Source: JADJPO01 sp963724535
GTDB taxonomy: Bacteria; Actinomycetota; Actinomycetes; Actinomycetales; Kineosporiaceae
Direction: 5' to 3'
Length of the DNA: 64,000 nucleotides
NCBI GenBank assembly: GCA_963724535.1
Contig: CAVRVD010000026.1
Location: forward strand, 73,010 to 137,009
Shown here: positions 1 to 8,859 of the stretch, in pieces
Numbering within the stretch: the stretch's first letter is position 1
Layout: each line of letters begins with the position of its first letter
Position numbers and translations under genes: made by a program
The notes under the pieces: generated by a model
The model's input: only the letters and a program-made list of their open reading frames with translations
Told to the model about the DNA's origin: nothing
The model's database searches: none

Positions 1-2
1 AC

Positions 3-614
3 GCCGGTCACGGCGACCAGGTGTACGTCAACACCGCCGGGATCGGGCTGGTGCCGGACGGCGTGGACATCCGCCCGCAGCGGGCACACCCCGGCGACGT
101 GGTCATCGTCAGCGGTGACCTCGGTGTGCACGGCGTGGCGGTGCTGAGTGTGCGAGAAGGCCTGCAGTTCGGCACCGACGTGGTCAGTGACACCGCACCC
201 TTGCATGACCTGGTCGCGTCGATGCTGACCGCCTGCCCGGACCTGCACGTGCTGCGGGACCCCACCCGAGGCGGGCTGGCGGCGGCGCTGAACGAGATCG
301 CGGTGGCCTCGGGCACCGGGGTCGAGCTGGTCGAGACGTCGCTACCGGTGCCGCCCGAGGTGTCCGCCGCCTGCGGCTTCCTCGGCCTCGACCCGCTCTA
401 CGTGGCCAACGAGGGCAAGCTGGTGGCGATCGCGCCGCGGGAGCATGCCGACGCCGTCCTGGCCACGATGCACGCTCACCAGGACGGACGCGGAGCTCGG
501 GTGGTCGGGGAGGTCGTCGAGGACCATCCCGGCATGGTGGTCACGCGGACCGGGCTCGGCGGCACCCGGGTGGTGGACCTGCCGCTCGGCGAGGTGCTGC
601 CCCGGATCTGCTGA
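3..614 (+). CDS. hypE: Hydrogenase maturation protein HypE (5' end outside window)
   Basis: HypE converts a carbamoyl group on its C-terminal cysteine into the thiocyanate that supplies cyanide to the NiFe-hydrogenase active site. About 203 C-terminal residues are present; the frame is open at the window edge, so the N-terminal ATP-binding half is cut off. Visible signs are the AIRS-type segment DPTRGGLAAALNEIA in the middle and the terminal PRIC, the family's cyanide-carrying cysteine. The gene implies a hydrogenase maturation (hyp) operon to the left. It is convergent with the kinase that follows, only 30 nt away. Confidence 0.93.
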   Translation, partial: AGHGDQVYVNTAGIGLVPDGVDIRPQRAHPGDVVIVSGDLGVHGVAVLSVREGLQFGTDVVSDTAPLHDLVASMLTACPDLHVLRDPTRGGLAAALNEIAVASGTGVELVETSLPVPPEVSAACGFLGLDPLYVANEGKLVAIAPREHADAVLATMHAHQDGRGARVVGEVVEDHPGMVVTRTGLGGTRVVDLPLGEVLPRIC

Positions 615-644
615 CGCCGACCTGTTGGCCCAGGTCAGGCCAGG

Positions 645-2357
645 TCAGTCGCCCGGCGGGCTGCTCGTGGGTGACGAGGTCGACCGCGTCGGCGCGGGAC
701 TGGTCGACGAACCACCCAGACCGCCACCACCGGTGCCCGAGGAGACCGAGGGTGACCCGCTCCCGGCGGTTGGGCTCGAGCTGGGCGGTGGGGTGCTGGT
801 ACTGGCCGTCGGGGTCGCGCTGGGTGACGGGCTGGCCTTGGTCCCGCTGGGCGAGGGGGACGAGCTGGGTGAGGGGGAGGAGCTGGCGGACGGCGTCGAG
901 GACGGTGGGGGGGCCTTCGTGGTCGCGGTGGGTGCCGTGGTGTCCACTCCGACGGGGTTGACCTTGCGCGGCATCTGGATCGGCGCGGGCTGGTCGAGCT
1001 GTGCCTGCCAGTCGGCCGAGGGACCGGAGGCCGGGGGCACGTCTGCACCGGCACCCAGCGCGGCGCCGGAGCTGCCGACGTCGCTGAGCGTCGCGTCCAC
1101 CGTGGTCGGTGCGAAGGGCTCGTCGTCCCTGCCGAACCCGAGTACCTGCGACGCTCCGATCAGACCGATCACCAGGGCGAAGCCGGCGGCGGCGAGCCCG
1201 GCCGTGCTCAGCCCGAGCACGTGGCCGTCGCGGTCGGTGGAACCGCCCCTGGGCGGGGTCGGCACGGCGTGCCGGGCCGACCGGATGACCGTGGTCGCCG
1301 GGTCGTAGCCGGACGGCGGCGGAACGGCGACCGGTGACGGAGCGGGGTGCGGCACCGGCTCGTGGTTGCGCTGGGCAGGCACGATGGGCTCGCCCGACTC
1401 GCTGCCCCGGGCCAGGGAGCGCAGCGCCCCGGCCGCGGTCGAGGCGTCCGGTCGGTTCTGCGGGTCGGCGTCGGTCATCGCCGTGAGTAGGTCCGACCAC
1501 GTCGGGCCGAGCTCGGCGGGCACCTCAGGCGGCCGGGAGAGGCGGGCGACCGCCGACTCCACGGGCGCGCCGGGGAACTCCCGGTGTCCGGTGATCGACT
1601 CCAGGAGCACCAGGCCGAGGGCGTACACGTCGACCGCGGGGGTCGCCGAACGGCCCTGGACCTGCTCCGGGGACAGGTAGGCGGCGGTGCCGAGCAGGGC
1701 CCCGGTCGCGGTCATTCGGGTGGAGTCGACGATCTGGGCGACACCGAAGTCGGACAGGTAGGTGCCGCCGTGCGAGTCCAGCAGCACGTTGCTCGGCTTG
1801 ACGTCCCGGTGGACGATCCCGAGGCCGTGGATGTACGCGAGCCCGTCGGCGATCTGGGCACCGATCGCGGCGATCCGCGCCGGCGGCTGGCCGCCGTCCA
1901 GGTCGGCCAGGGTGCCGCCGTCGATGAGCTGCATGGCACACCAGGGCTGCGCGTCGTTCTGGCCGCCGTCGTACAGTGCCACCAGGTGCGGGTGGGTCAG
2001 CCCGGCCAGGGTGTGGATCTCGCCGAGGAACCGCTTGCGGTCGGCGTGCCGGTCGGTGCCGGGTCGGAAGACCTTGACCGCGACCTCGCGGGCGAGCACC
2101 TGGTCCATCGCCCGGTAGACGTCGGCCATGCCGCCTCGACCGATCACCCCGACGAGCCGGTACCGTCCGCGCAGCAGGGAGCCGATGGTGATCGCGTCCG
2201 TGGTCGGACCGCCGTCGTGACCGTACGTCGCACCGGCGGCCGCGGTGCCCGGCGCGGGCTCGTCGTGCCGAACGATGCGCAGGTCGTCAACGGCTTCGGC
2301 CGGTCTGTCGGTCGACAGGTGTGGGAGCCCGTGCGAGTCGTGGTGGTACTGACTCAC
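645..2357 (-). CDS. Membrane-anchored Ser/Thr protein kinase (PknB type)
   Basis: A 570-residue Hanks-type kinase. The kinase domain covers about residues 66-315: glycine loop GRGGMADV (73-80), ATP lysine in AVKV (95), catalytic loop HRDVKPSN (183-190), DFG (203-205) and SPEQ in place of APE (about 229-232). A single membrane segment follows at about 382-407. The tail after it is rich in Pro, Ser and Thr and has no PASTA repeats, so the extracellular part may be a wall-spanning stalk rather than a ligand sensor. The GTG start is supported by a GAGGAGGAGGGGG ribosome-binding site. The substrate is unknown; no phosphatase or FHA gene is adjacent. Confidence 0.93.
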   Translation of the reverse strand: MSQYHHDSHGLPHLSTDRPAEAVDDLRIVRHDEPAPGTAAAGATYGHDGGPTTDAITIGSLLRGRYRLVGVIGRGGMADVYRAMDQVLAREVAVKVFRPGTDRHADRKRFLGEIHTLAGLTHPHLVALYDGGQNDAQPWCAMQLIDGGTLADLDGGQPPARIAAIGAQIADGLAYIHGLGIVHRDVKPSNVLLDSHGGTYLSDFGVAQIVDSTRMTATGALLGTAAYLSPEQVQGRSATPAVDVYALGLVLLESITGHREFPGAPVESAVARLSRPPEVPAELGPTWSDLLTAMTDADPQNRPDASTAAGALRSLARGSESGEPIVPAQRNHEPVPHPAPSPVAVPPPSGYDPATTVIRSARHAVPTPPRGGSTDRDGHVLGLSTAGLAAAGFALVIGLIGASQVLGFGRDDEPFAPTTVDATLSDVGSSGAALGAGADVPPASGPSADWQAQLDQPAPIQMPRKVNPVGVDTTAPTATTKAPPPSSTPSASSSPSPSSSPSPSGTKASPSPSATPTASTSTPPPSSSPTAGSGSPSVSSGTGGGGLGGSSTSPAPTRSTSSPTSSPPGD

Positions 2358-2538
2358 GGCGCCCCCTCCTCCTCAACATGGCTCGTGGCGGTTCTTGCCA
2401 GTGGACCAACTTACAGTCCCGGGCGCAGCCAGGTCCCATCCTGGGAGGCGGACTCCGGTTGCGAATGCGTCACGGAGAGACGCCGGGCGGCCCCGGCGCG
2501 TCCGCGCCGCTGCCGCGCCGAGGGGCGCCGAGCAGGCG

Positions 2539-2544
2539 TACCGT
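2539..2544 (+). promoter_or_regulatory. -10 element for leaderless metB
   Basis: TACCGT lies 6 nt before the GTG at 2551, so transcription should begin at or next to the start codon. No purine-rich ribosome-binding site precedes this GTG. The same spacing recurs at ispH and the DUF2277 gene in this window. No convincing -35 hexamer is visible. Confidence 0.45.
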
Positions 2545-2550
2545 GGCCCG

Positions 2551-3849
2551 GTGAGCGATGCCTTGTCCCCCCGTCAGCCCTGCGCCCAGCCGCCGACCCG
2601 GATGCCCGAAACGGCTTGCGGTCCAGGCGCACTGGAGTGGTCCGGCCGCGGTTTCTCCACCCGGGCGATCCACGCCGGAAGCGACCCGGACCCGGCGACC
2701 GGGGCGGTGGTCACGCCGATCTACCAGGTCAGCACCTACGCGCAGGACGGTGTGGGCGGACTGCGCACCGGACTCGGCACCGGTTATGAGTACTCCCGCA
2801 GCGCCAACCCGACCCGGACCGCGCTAGAGGACTGCCTGGCCGCGGTCGAGTCGCCGCCGAGTGGTCGGCTGGTGCGGGCCTTCGCCTTCGCCTCGGGGCT
2901 GGCCGCCGAGGACACCCTAATCCGGTCGGCGGTGGCGCCGGGCGACCACGTCGTGCTCGGCGACGACGCTTATGGCGGCTCCTACCGGCTGATCGCACGC
3001 GTGGCCGGCCCCTGGGGCGTCGGGCACACCCCGGTGCCGATGCACGACGTGGACGCCGTGGCGGCGGCCATCCGGCCCGGGCAGACCCGGCTGGTCTGGG
3101 TGGAGACCCCGACCAACCCGCTGCTGTCGATCGCCGATATCGCGACCCTGGCCCTCATCGCCCACGACGGCGGGGCCCTGCTCGTGGTCGACAACACCTT
3201 CGCCACCCCGTACCTGCAGAACCCGTTGGCCCTGGGGGCCGATGTCGTCGTCCACTCCACCACCAAGTACGCCGGCGGGCACAGCGACGTCGTCGGCGGG
3301 GCCCTGGTGGTCGGCGACGCTCAGGTGCCCTGGCTGGACGGTGCCGGCGAGGTGGGACCCGCCCTGGCCGAACGGGTCGCCTTCCACCAGAACGCCCTGG
3401 GCGCCGTGGCGGGACCCTTCGACGCCTGGCTGGTGCAGCGCGGCCTGAAGACCCTCGCGGTCCGCATGGAGCGGCACTGCGACAACGCCGAGCGGGTCGT
3501 CGACTTCCTGGTCGAGCACCCCCGGGTGCACCAGGTGCTCTACCCCGGACTCGTCGACCACCCCGGCCACGACATCGCCCAGAAGCAGATGCGCCGCTTC
3601 GGCGGCATGGTCAGCATCCGGGTCGCCGGTGGCGAGCAGGCGGCACTGCAGGTGTGCCGGCGCGCCGAGGTGTTCACCCTGGCCGAGTCCCTCGGCGGCG
3701 TGGAGAGTCTCATCGAGCACCCGGGCCGGATGACCCACGCCTCGGTGGCCGGCTCAGCCCTGGAGGTGCCGGCCGACCTGGTCCGGCTGTCGGTGGGGCT
3801 GGAGGATGCCGACGACCTGGTCGCCGACCTGGACCGGGCCCTGGGCTGA
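2551..3849 (+). CDS. metB: Cystathionine gamma-synthase / gamma-lyase family enzyme
   Basis: A PLP enzyme of trans-sulfuration, joining cysteine to an activated homoserine ester to give cystathionine. 432 residues from the chosen GTG. It follows the mycobacterial MetB pattern almost throughout: TRAIHAGSDPDPATGAV near the N-terminus, YEYSRSANPTR, the PLP lysine in HSTTKYAGGHSDV (K239), and the C-terminal ESLGGVESLIEHP. The frame is open 156 nt further upstream, but that part is low-complexity Arg/Ala/Pro, and the -10 element at 2539-2544 supports starting at 2551. Sequence alone does not separate synthase from lyase activity. The neighbouring threonine ammonia-lyase also handles the 2-oxobutyrate branch. 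Confidence 0.9.
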   Translation: MSDALSPRQPCAQPPTRMPETACGPGALEWSGRGFSTRAIHAGSDPDPATGAVVTPIYQVSTYAQDGVGGLRTGLGTGYEYSRSANPTRTALEDCLAAVESPPSGRLVRAFAFASGLAAEDTLIRSAVAPGDHVVLGDDAYGGSYRLIARVAGPWGVGHTPVPMHDVDAVAAAIRPGQTRLVWVETPTNPLLSIADIATLALIAHDGGALLVVDNTFATPYLQNPLALGADVVVHSTTKYAGGHSDVVGGALVVGDAQVPWLDGAGEVGPALAERVAFHQNALGAVAGPFDAWLVQRGLKTLAVRMERHCDNAERVVDFLVEHPRVHQVLYPGLVDHPGHDIAQKQMRRFGGMVSIRVAGGEQAALQVCRRAEVFTLAESLGGVESLIEHPGRMTHASVAGSALEVPADLVRLSVGLEDADDLVADLDRALG

Positions 3850-3901
3850 TCCGGGCTCCCCGGGCCGCGGGTCCTGCCGCCGCGTGATGCCCGGGGTTCG
3901 G

Positions 3902-3907
3902 TAGCGT
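3902..3907 (+). promoter_or_regulatory. -10 element before mutL-type gene
   Basis: TAGCGT sits 8 nt before the ATG at 3916, which would give a leaderless or nearly leaderless transcript. No ribosome-binding site lies between the two. Confidence 0.35.
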
Positions 3908-3915
3908 CACCGCCG

Positions 3916-5301
3916 ATGGGTGCCCTGCTATGCGTGGACGTCGGCTCCACCTACACCAAGGCCGTCCTGGTCGACCCCGCCGACGGCGCGGTGCTGGGCG
4001 CCGCATCGACACCTACGGTCCTGCCGCCGGCCGGCGACGTCCTGGACGGCCTCGAGCAGCTGCGTGGCCGACTCGCGGCCGCCGCCGGCCTGGCCGTCGC
4101 CGAGGTGTCGGCGGAGGAGCTGCTGGTCTGTTCGAGCGCCGGCGGCGGGCTACGGCTGGCCGTGGTCGGCTACGAGCCGGATATCAGTGCCCTGGCCGGG
4201 CACCGGGTGGCGCTGACCGCCGGCGGCGCCGTCGTCCACGTGCACAGCGGCGAGCTGGACTGGGCCGGGCTGACCGCGCTGCGCGAGGCGCGCGCCGACG
4301 TCGTGCTGCTCGTCGGCGGCACCGACGGCGGCAACGCCAAGGTGCTGCTGCACAATGCCCGCCGGCTGGCCGGGGAGAAACGCGCCGTGCCGGTGGTGCT
4401 GGCCGGCAACGCCGACGCCGCGCCGGACGCCGCCGCGCTGCTGCGCGGCCGGGGGCGCACTGTCGAGGTGGTGGACAACGTGCTGCCCCGGGTCGGGACG
4501 GTCGCGCCGGCTCCGGCCCGGGCCGCGATCCGGGACCTGTTCCTGCGCCATGTGATCGGCGGTCGCTCCCTGTCCCGGCGCCGGCTCGACGGGATGTCCT
4601 TCCCCCGGTTGGTGCGAGCCGCGACCCCGGATGCGATGCTCACCGGGGTCGGGGTGCTCGCCGAGGCGCTCGGTGACGTCCTCGTGGTCGACGTCGGCGG
4701 GGCGACGACCGATGTCTACTCGGCGCTCGGCTCGGCCGCACTCGCCGACCTGCCGAGGTCCCCGGTGCAGACCCTGCCGCTGTCGCGCACCGTGGAGGCC
4801 GATCTCGGAATGCGCTGGGGCGCAATGTTCCTCATCGATGCCGCACTCGCCGAGGGCCTCGTGGACGGTCCGTTCGACGCGGTCTCCTCGACCCGTCCGG
4901 AGTTGACCGACTACGCCGCCCTGGTCGCCGCCGAACCCGCCCGACTGCCCCAGGACGACGTCGAGGAGCGGCTGGAGGCGGACCTGGCCACGCTGGCCGT
5001 CCGGGTCGCCGTGCGCCGCCACGGCCGGCCGACCCGACCGGGCGAGGCCGCTCGGCCGATGGAGCACCTGGCCTGGGTGGTCGGTAGCGGTGGAGTGCTC
5101 CGGCATGCCTCCGAGGCGGCGCGGCGCGCCGTCCTGGAGCCGTTGACCGGCGACCACGGCGGCGGCTGGGCGGTGCCGACCTCCGCCCGGCTGGCGGTCG
5201 ATGAGACCTACCTGCTGTTCGCGGTGGGGTTGCTGGCGTCGCAGCACCCCGAACCGGCGGTGGCGCTGGCCGACCGGGTCCGGGCCGGGGAGCTGCGGTG
5301 A
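3916..5301 (+). CDS. Glutamate mutase L (MutL) family ASKHA ATPase
   Basis: 461 residues of the family named after clostridial MutL (PF13941), thought to act as a chaperone or reactivase for adenosylcobalamin mutases. It has an actin/Hsp70-like ATPase signature: phosphate-1 loop DVGSTYTKAVLVD at the N-terminus and a second loop VDVGGATTDVYS near residue 260. This is not the DNA-repair MutL. No mutase catalytic subunits are present in the window, so its client must be encoded elsewhere. It overlaps the next gene by 4 nt, so the two are translationally coupled. Confidence 0.85.
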   Translation: MGALLCVDVGSTYTKAVLVDPADGAVLGAASTPTVLPPAGDVLDGLEQLRGRLAAAAGLAVAEVSAEELLVCSSAGGGLRLAVVGYEPDISALAGHRVALTAGGAVVHVHSGELDWAGLTALREARADVVLLVGGTDGGNAKVLLHNARRLAGEKRAVPVVLAGNADAAPDAAALLRGRGRTVEVVDNVLPRVGTVAPAPARAAIRDLFLRHVIGGRSLSRRRLDGMSFPRLVRAATPDAMLTGVGVLAEALGDVLVVDVGGATTDVYSALGSAALADLPRSPVQTLPLSRTVEADLGMRWGAMFLIDAALAEGLVDGPFDAVSSTRPELTDYAALVAAEPARLPQDDVEERLEADLATLAVRVAVRRHGRPTRPGEAARPMEHLAWVVGSGGVLRHASEAARRAVLEPLTGDHGGGWAVPTSARLAVDETYLLFAVGLLASQHPEPAVALADRVRAGELR

Positions 5302-6551
5302 CGCCGGCCGCCGCAGTCCCCTCCGTCGAGGACGTGCGGCGGGCGGCCGACCGGCTGCGCGGGGTGGTCCGGTGCACCGCTCTGGAGCCGTGCCGGGTGC
5401 TCGCCGAGCGGCTCGGCTCGCCGGTGCTGCTCAAGTACGAGAACCGGCAGCGGACCGGCTCGTTCAAGCTGCGCGGGGCATACACCCGGATGGTGCGGCT
5501 GAGCGCCGAGGAGCGCGACCGAGGGGTGGTGGCGGCCAGTGCCGGCAACCACGCCCAGGGGGTGGCCCTGGCCGCCGGGCTGCTGGGGATCCGGGCCACC
5601 GTGTTCATGCCGGTCGGCGCCCCGCTGCCGAAGATCGCCGCCACCCGCGGCTACGGCGGTCACGTCGAGATGGTCGGGGCGAGCGTGACCGAGGCGCTCG
5701 CCGCCGCCGCGGAGCACGCCCGCCGCACCGGGGCCGTGCTGGTGCACCCGTTCGACCACCCGGACGTCATCGCCGGCCAGGGCAGCCTGGCGCTGGAACT
5801 GCTCGACCAGTGCCCCGAGCTGGCGCCGGGCGGGTCCTCTCCGGGTTCGGGCACCGTGCTGGTCGCGGTCGGCGGCGGCGGCCTGGCCGCCGGCATCGCG
5901 GTGGTGATGAGTGCCCTCGCCCCGCAGGTACATCTGGTCGGCGTGCAGGCCGAGGGCGCGGCGTCGTTTCCCGCCTCGCTGGCCGCCGGTGCACCGACCA
6001 CACTGACCGACCTGGCGACCATGGCCGACGGGATCGCCGTGGCCCGGCCCGGTGAGCACACCTTCCCGATCGTGCGTGAGCACGTCGACGAGGTGGTCAC
6101 GGTCACCGAGGAGCAGATCTCCCGGGCGTTGTTGCTGCTGCTCGAGCGCGCCAAGACCGTCGTCGAGCCGGCCGGTGCGGTCGGCGTGGCCGCACTGCTC
6201 GACGAGGGCGTCGCCGCCCGGCTGCGCCCCCCGGTGGTGGCGGTGCTGTCCGGCGGCAACATCGACCCGCTGCTGCTGCTGCGGGTGATCGGGCACGGCA
6301 TGGCGGCCGCCGGGCGCTACCTGCAGCTGCGGTTGCGACTGCCGGACCGACCCGGGTCCCTGGCCGCCCTGCTGGGCCGGCTGGCCGAGGGCCAGGCCAA
6401 CGTGCTCGAGGTGGAGCACGTGCGCAGCGGGCCCCGGACGGCGATCGGCGAGGCCGAGGTGGAGGTGCGACTGGAGACCCGTGGTCAGGAGCACGCTCAG
6501 GACCTGGTCGCCATGCTCACCGAGGCCGGCTACGCCTGCACGGTGGACTGA
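5298..6551 (+). CDS. ilvA: Threonine ammonia-lyase with C-terminal ACT domain
   Basis: A PLP enzyme that deaminates threonine (or serine) to 2-oxobutyrate. 417 residues. The PLP lysine is K57 in GSFKLRGAY; SAGNHAQGVA is the phosphate-side signature, and VAVGGGGLAAG is the PLP phosphate loop. An ACT regulatory domain starts at about residue 335 (LRLPDRPGSLAALLGRLAEG), as in the short TdcB/IlvA forms with one ACT domain. The GTG start shares GTGA with the stop of the MutL-type gene. Biosynthetic versus catabolic role cannot be decided from sequence. Confidence 0.9.
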   Translation: MTPAAAVPSVEDVRRAADRLRGVVRCTALEPCRVLAERLGSPVLLKYENRQRTGSFKLRGAYTRMVRLSAEERDRGVVAASAGNHAQGVALAAGLLGIRATVFMPVGAPLPKIAATRGYGGHVEMVGASVTEALAAAAEHARRTGAVLVHPFDHPDVIAGQGSLALELLDQCPELAPGGSSPGSGTVLVAVGGGGLAAGIAVVMSALAPQVHLVGVQAEGAASFPASLAAGAPTTLTDLATMADGIAVARPGEHTFPIVREHVDEVVTVTEEQISRALLLLLERAKTVVEPAGAVGVAALLDEGVAARLRPPVVAVLSGGNIDPLLLLRVIGHGMAAAGRYLQLRLRLPDRPGSLAALLGRLAEGQANVLEVEHVRSGPRTAIGEAEVEVRLETRGQEHAQDLVAMLTEAGYACTVD

Positions 6552-6623
6552 GCGTGGCCGGGCCGGACGGCCGCTGCGCGGGTCCGATGAGAAGCCGCAC
6601 CTGGCAAGCGCGTCCCCGAACGG

Positions 6624-7115
6624 CTATGGCAGGAACGGCTTGGCCGACTTGATGACGACCTCGACCTCGCGCCCGTTGGGGGCCGTGTAGCTGCTCCGCT
6701 CACCGATCTTGCGGCCCAGGATCGCCGCCCCGAGCGGGCTCTTCTCGCTGTAGACGTCCAGGTCGGTGTCCCCGGAGACCTCACGGTGGCCGAGTAGGAA
6801 GACCATCTCGTCCCCGGCCAGGTCGACGGTGACGACCATGCCTGAGCGGACCCCGTCGTCCGCGCTGACCGGTGCCTCACCGACCTGGGCGACGTGGAGC
6901 AGCTGCTCCAGCTGGCGGATCCGGGCCTCCTGCTTGCCCTGTTCCTCCTTGGCGGCGTGGTAACCGCCGTTCTCGCGAAGGTCGCCCTCCATCCGCGCCT
7001 CTTCGATCTTCTTCGCGATCTCGACGCGGCCGCGCCCGGACAGATGGTCCAGCTCCGCGGCGAGCCGGTCGTAGGCCTCCTGGGTCAGCCAGGTCACGTT
7101 GCCGGTTTCGGTCAC
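6624..7115 (-). CDS. greA: Transcription elongation factor GreA
   Basis: 163 residues. GreA enters the RNA polymerase secondary channel and stimulates cleavage of backtracked transcripts. The N-terminal coiled coil (ELDHLSGRGRVEIAKKIEEARMEGDLRENGGYHAAKEEQG) carries the acidic tip residues D and E in the EGDLRENG turn; the FKBP-like C-terminal domain includes SPLGAAILGRKIGE. The start is GTG or ATG just ahead of TETGNVTWLTQEA. It sits next to the DUF4307 gene, as in mycobacteria. Confidence 0.95.
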   Translation of the reverse strand: MTETGNVTWLTQEAYDRLAAELDHLSGRGRVEIAKKIEEARMEGDLRENGGYHAAKEEQGKQEARIRQLEQLLHVAQVGEAPVSADDGVRSGMVVTVDLAGDEMVFLLGHREVSGDTDLDVYSEKSPLGAAILGRKIGERSSYTAPNGREVEVVIKSAKPFLP

Positions 7116-7200
7116 GGTGCACTCCCAGAGGGCAGACAGGGTCGGGGATTGTCCGGCGGCGGACCAACTGCCGCAGCCGAACCATCAAGGTTAGCAAGCC

Positions 7201-7596
7201 CTACCGCAGCACGCAGTCGCGCACGCCGCCGGCCGTGGCCCGTTCTGAGGTGCGCATCTCCACCGTGGTGCGGACCACGCCGGTCCTCGCGGGCCCGACG
7301 ACCACGTCCCGACGCCCGACCTCGGTGCGTACCTCGTTGACCACCCGGACCGTGCAGATCGCCTGGCGCCCCGGTGGCAGGCTGAGCTGGAAGGTGAGCG
7401 TGGCGGCCTCGTCCCCGGCGACGTCGACGCCCAGCTCGGTCCAGGTCAGCGCCGTCCGGCCGCGTTCGGTGGCCACCCACACGGCGAAGCCCACGGCGGT
7501 GACCACGAAGACGGCCAGGACGGCGAGCAGCGACCGTCGCGTCCGGACCGGGTCGCGGCGGCGTCCGTAGCGATCGGCGATGATGGGTGCGGACAC
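7201..7596 (-). CDS. DUF4307 membrane protein
   Basis: 131 residues, one membrane segment near residues 22-44 (LLAVLAVFVVTAVGFAVWVAT), then an extracytoplasmic beta-rich domain with two cysteines (AICTV and the near-terminal DCVLR) that could form a disulfide. This matches the actinobacterial DUF4307 family, which sits between greA and mca in mycobacteria too. Function is unknown. Its GTG start lies inside the upstream open frame of mca, so the two genes are divergent with almost no space between them. Confidence 0.8.
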   Translation of the reverse strand: MSAPIIADRYGRRRDPVRTRRSLLAVLAVFVVTAVGFAVWVATERGRTALTWTELGVDVAGDEAATLTFQLSLPPGRQAICTVRVVNEVRTEVGRRDVVVGPARTGVVRTTVEMRTSERATAGGVRDCVLR

Positions 7597-7637
7597 GGAT
7601 CTATTGTCGCAAGGCCCGAGATGGAGGAGGCTTGCCG

Positions 7638-8537
7638 GTGGCGGACGGCCTACGGCTGATGACGGTGCACGCCCACCCGGACGACGAGTCCAGCAAGGGC
7701 GCGGCGACCCTGGCCCGGTACGTGGCCGAGGGGATCGACGTCATGGTGGTCACGTGTACCGGCGGTGAGCGCGGTGACGTGCTCAACCCGGCGCTCGCCC
7801 AGGACCCCGAGGTGCTGCGCGACATCGCGGAGTTCCGCCGGCACGAGATGGCCCGGGCCGTCGATGTGCTCGGGGTACGACACGAGTGGCTGGGCTTCGT
7901 CGACTCTGGGCTGCCCGAGGGGGACCCGCTGCCGCCCCTGCCCACGGGCTGTTTCGCCCTGGAGCCGCTGGAGGTGGCGGCAGCGCCGCTGGTCCGGCTG
8001 GTGCGCACCTTCCGGCCGCACGTGATGATCACCTATGACGAGAACGGCGGCTACCCGCACCCGGACCACGTGATGTGTCACCGGGTCTCGGTGGAGGCCT
8101 TCGAGGCGGCCGGGGACGCTGACGCCTACCCGGGCACCGGCCCGCCCTGGCCGCCGCTGAAGCTGTACTACGACCGGATGTTCTCCCTCTCCCGGCTGCG
8201 CGCCATGCACGAGGCGGCGCTGTCGGCCGGTCTGGACTCGCCGTACGCGCAGTGGTTGGACCGGCGTGAGGTGGACCAGGAGGCCGTCCGGGCCTACGAG
8301 GAGTCGGTGACCACCCGGATCGTGTGTGACGAGTTCTTCGAGGTGCGCGACCGGGCGCTGCTGGCCCATGCGACCCAGATCGACCCGAACGGGTTCTTCT
8401 TCGCCGTCCCGTTGGCACTGCAGCGGGCGGTCTGGCCGACCGAGGAGTTCCAGCGGGCACGCTCGCTGGTGGAGGCACCGGTACCGGAGGACGACCTGTT
8501 CGCCGGGGTGCGCGAGAGAGCGGGAGCCCTGGCATGA
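7638..8537 (+). CDS. mca: Mycothiol S-conjugate amidase
   Basis: Mca hydrolyses mycothiol S-conjugates of toxins and drugs to a mercapturic acid, which is exported, and GlcN-inositol, which is recycled. 299 residues of the LmbE/MshB zinc hydrolase fold. The zinc motif AHPDDES is at the N-terminus, and YDENGGYPHPDH supplies further ligands and the active-site wall. The longer frame from 7587 is rejected because GGAGG at 7624-7628 is ideally placed for the GTG at 7638, and this start matches the family N-terminus. The gene shows that the organism makes mycothiol. Confidence 0.93.
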   Translation: MADGLRLMTVHAHPDDESSKGAATLARYVAEGIDVMVVTCTGGERGDVLNPALAQDPEVLRDIAEFRRHEMARAVDVLGVRHEWLGFVDSGLPEGDPLPPLPTGCFALEPLEVAAAPLVRLVRTFRPHVMITYDENGGYPHPDHVMCHRVSVEAFEAAGDADAYPGTGPPWPPLKLYYDRMFSLSRLRAMHEAALSAGLDSPYAQWLDRREVDQEAVRAYEESVTTRIVCDEFFEVRDRALLAHATQIDPNGFFFAVPLALQRAVWPTEEFQRARSLVEAPVPEDDLFAGVRERAGALA

Positions 8538-8800
8538 GGGCGAGTGTGAGTAGCGGCCTGGTGGCCGCGGTGGACAATTCGACCATGATCGGTCCGGGGT
8601 TCCTGGGCTTCCTGGTGATGTTCGCCCTGGCGCTGGCGACCGTGCTGCTGATCCGCAGCATGACCCACCACCTGCGCAAGGTCCGCTACGGCCCCGATCC
8701 GGGGCTGCGGGGCGACGCTCCGATCAGCGTGGACGACGGGGACGCCGGCGTGTCCGGTGGGGGCTCTGACGGCGGCGGTGGGGATGGTGGCGGCGACTGA
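8534..8800 (+). CDS. Small single-pass membrane protein following mca
   Basis: 88 residues with one membrane helix (PGFLGFLVMFALALATVLLIR, about 20-41), a short basic stretch HHLRKVRYGP, and an acidic Gly-rich tail. It shares ATGA with the end of mca, so it is coupled to it. Mycobacteria have a small membrane protein at the same place (Rv1083 relative to mca/Rv1082). The basic side after the helix suggests that the C-terminus is cytoplasmic. No function is assigned. An internal ATG at 8585 would give a shorter form. Confidence 0.75.
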   Translation: MRASVSSGLVAAVDNSTMIGPGFLGFLVMFALALATVLLIRSMTHHLRKVRYGPDPGLRGDAPISVDDGDAGVSGGGSDGGGGDGGGD

Positions 8801-8824
8801 CGGTCCGCTGTCAGCGAACGGGTC

Positions 8825-8859
8825 TTGATGCTTCGCTGTAATGAAGTAATCATTGGTGC
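8825..8859 (+). promoter_or_regulatory. Leaderless promoter with inverted repeat before the 8860 gene
   Basis: -35 TTGATG (8825-8830), 16-nt spacer, -10 TAATCA (8847-8852), then 7 nt to the ATG at 8860. A perfect inverted repeat AATGA-agtaa-TCATT (8840-8854) lies across the -10 element, where a bound repressor would block polymerase. The patch is strikingly AT-rich for this genome. Confidence 0.5.

Noticed and set aside
541..1500. Long ORFs antisense to or out of frame with the kinase tail
   Set aside because: The Pro/Ser-rich GC-biased tail keeps other frames open; these have no start signal and no known motif.
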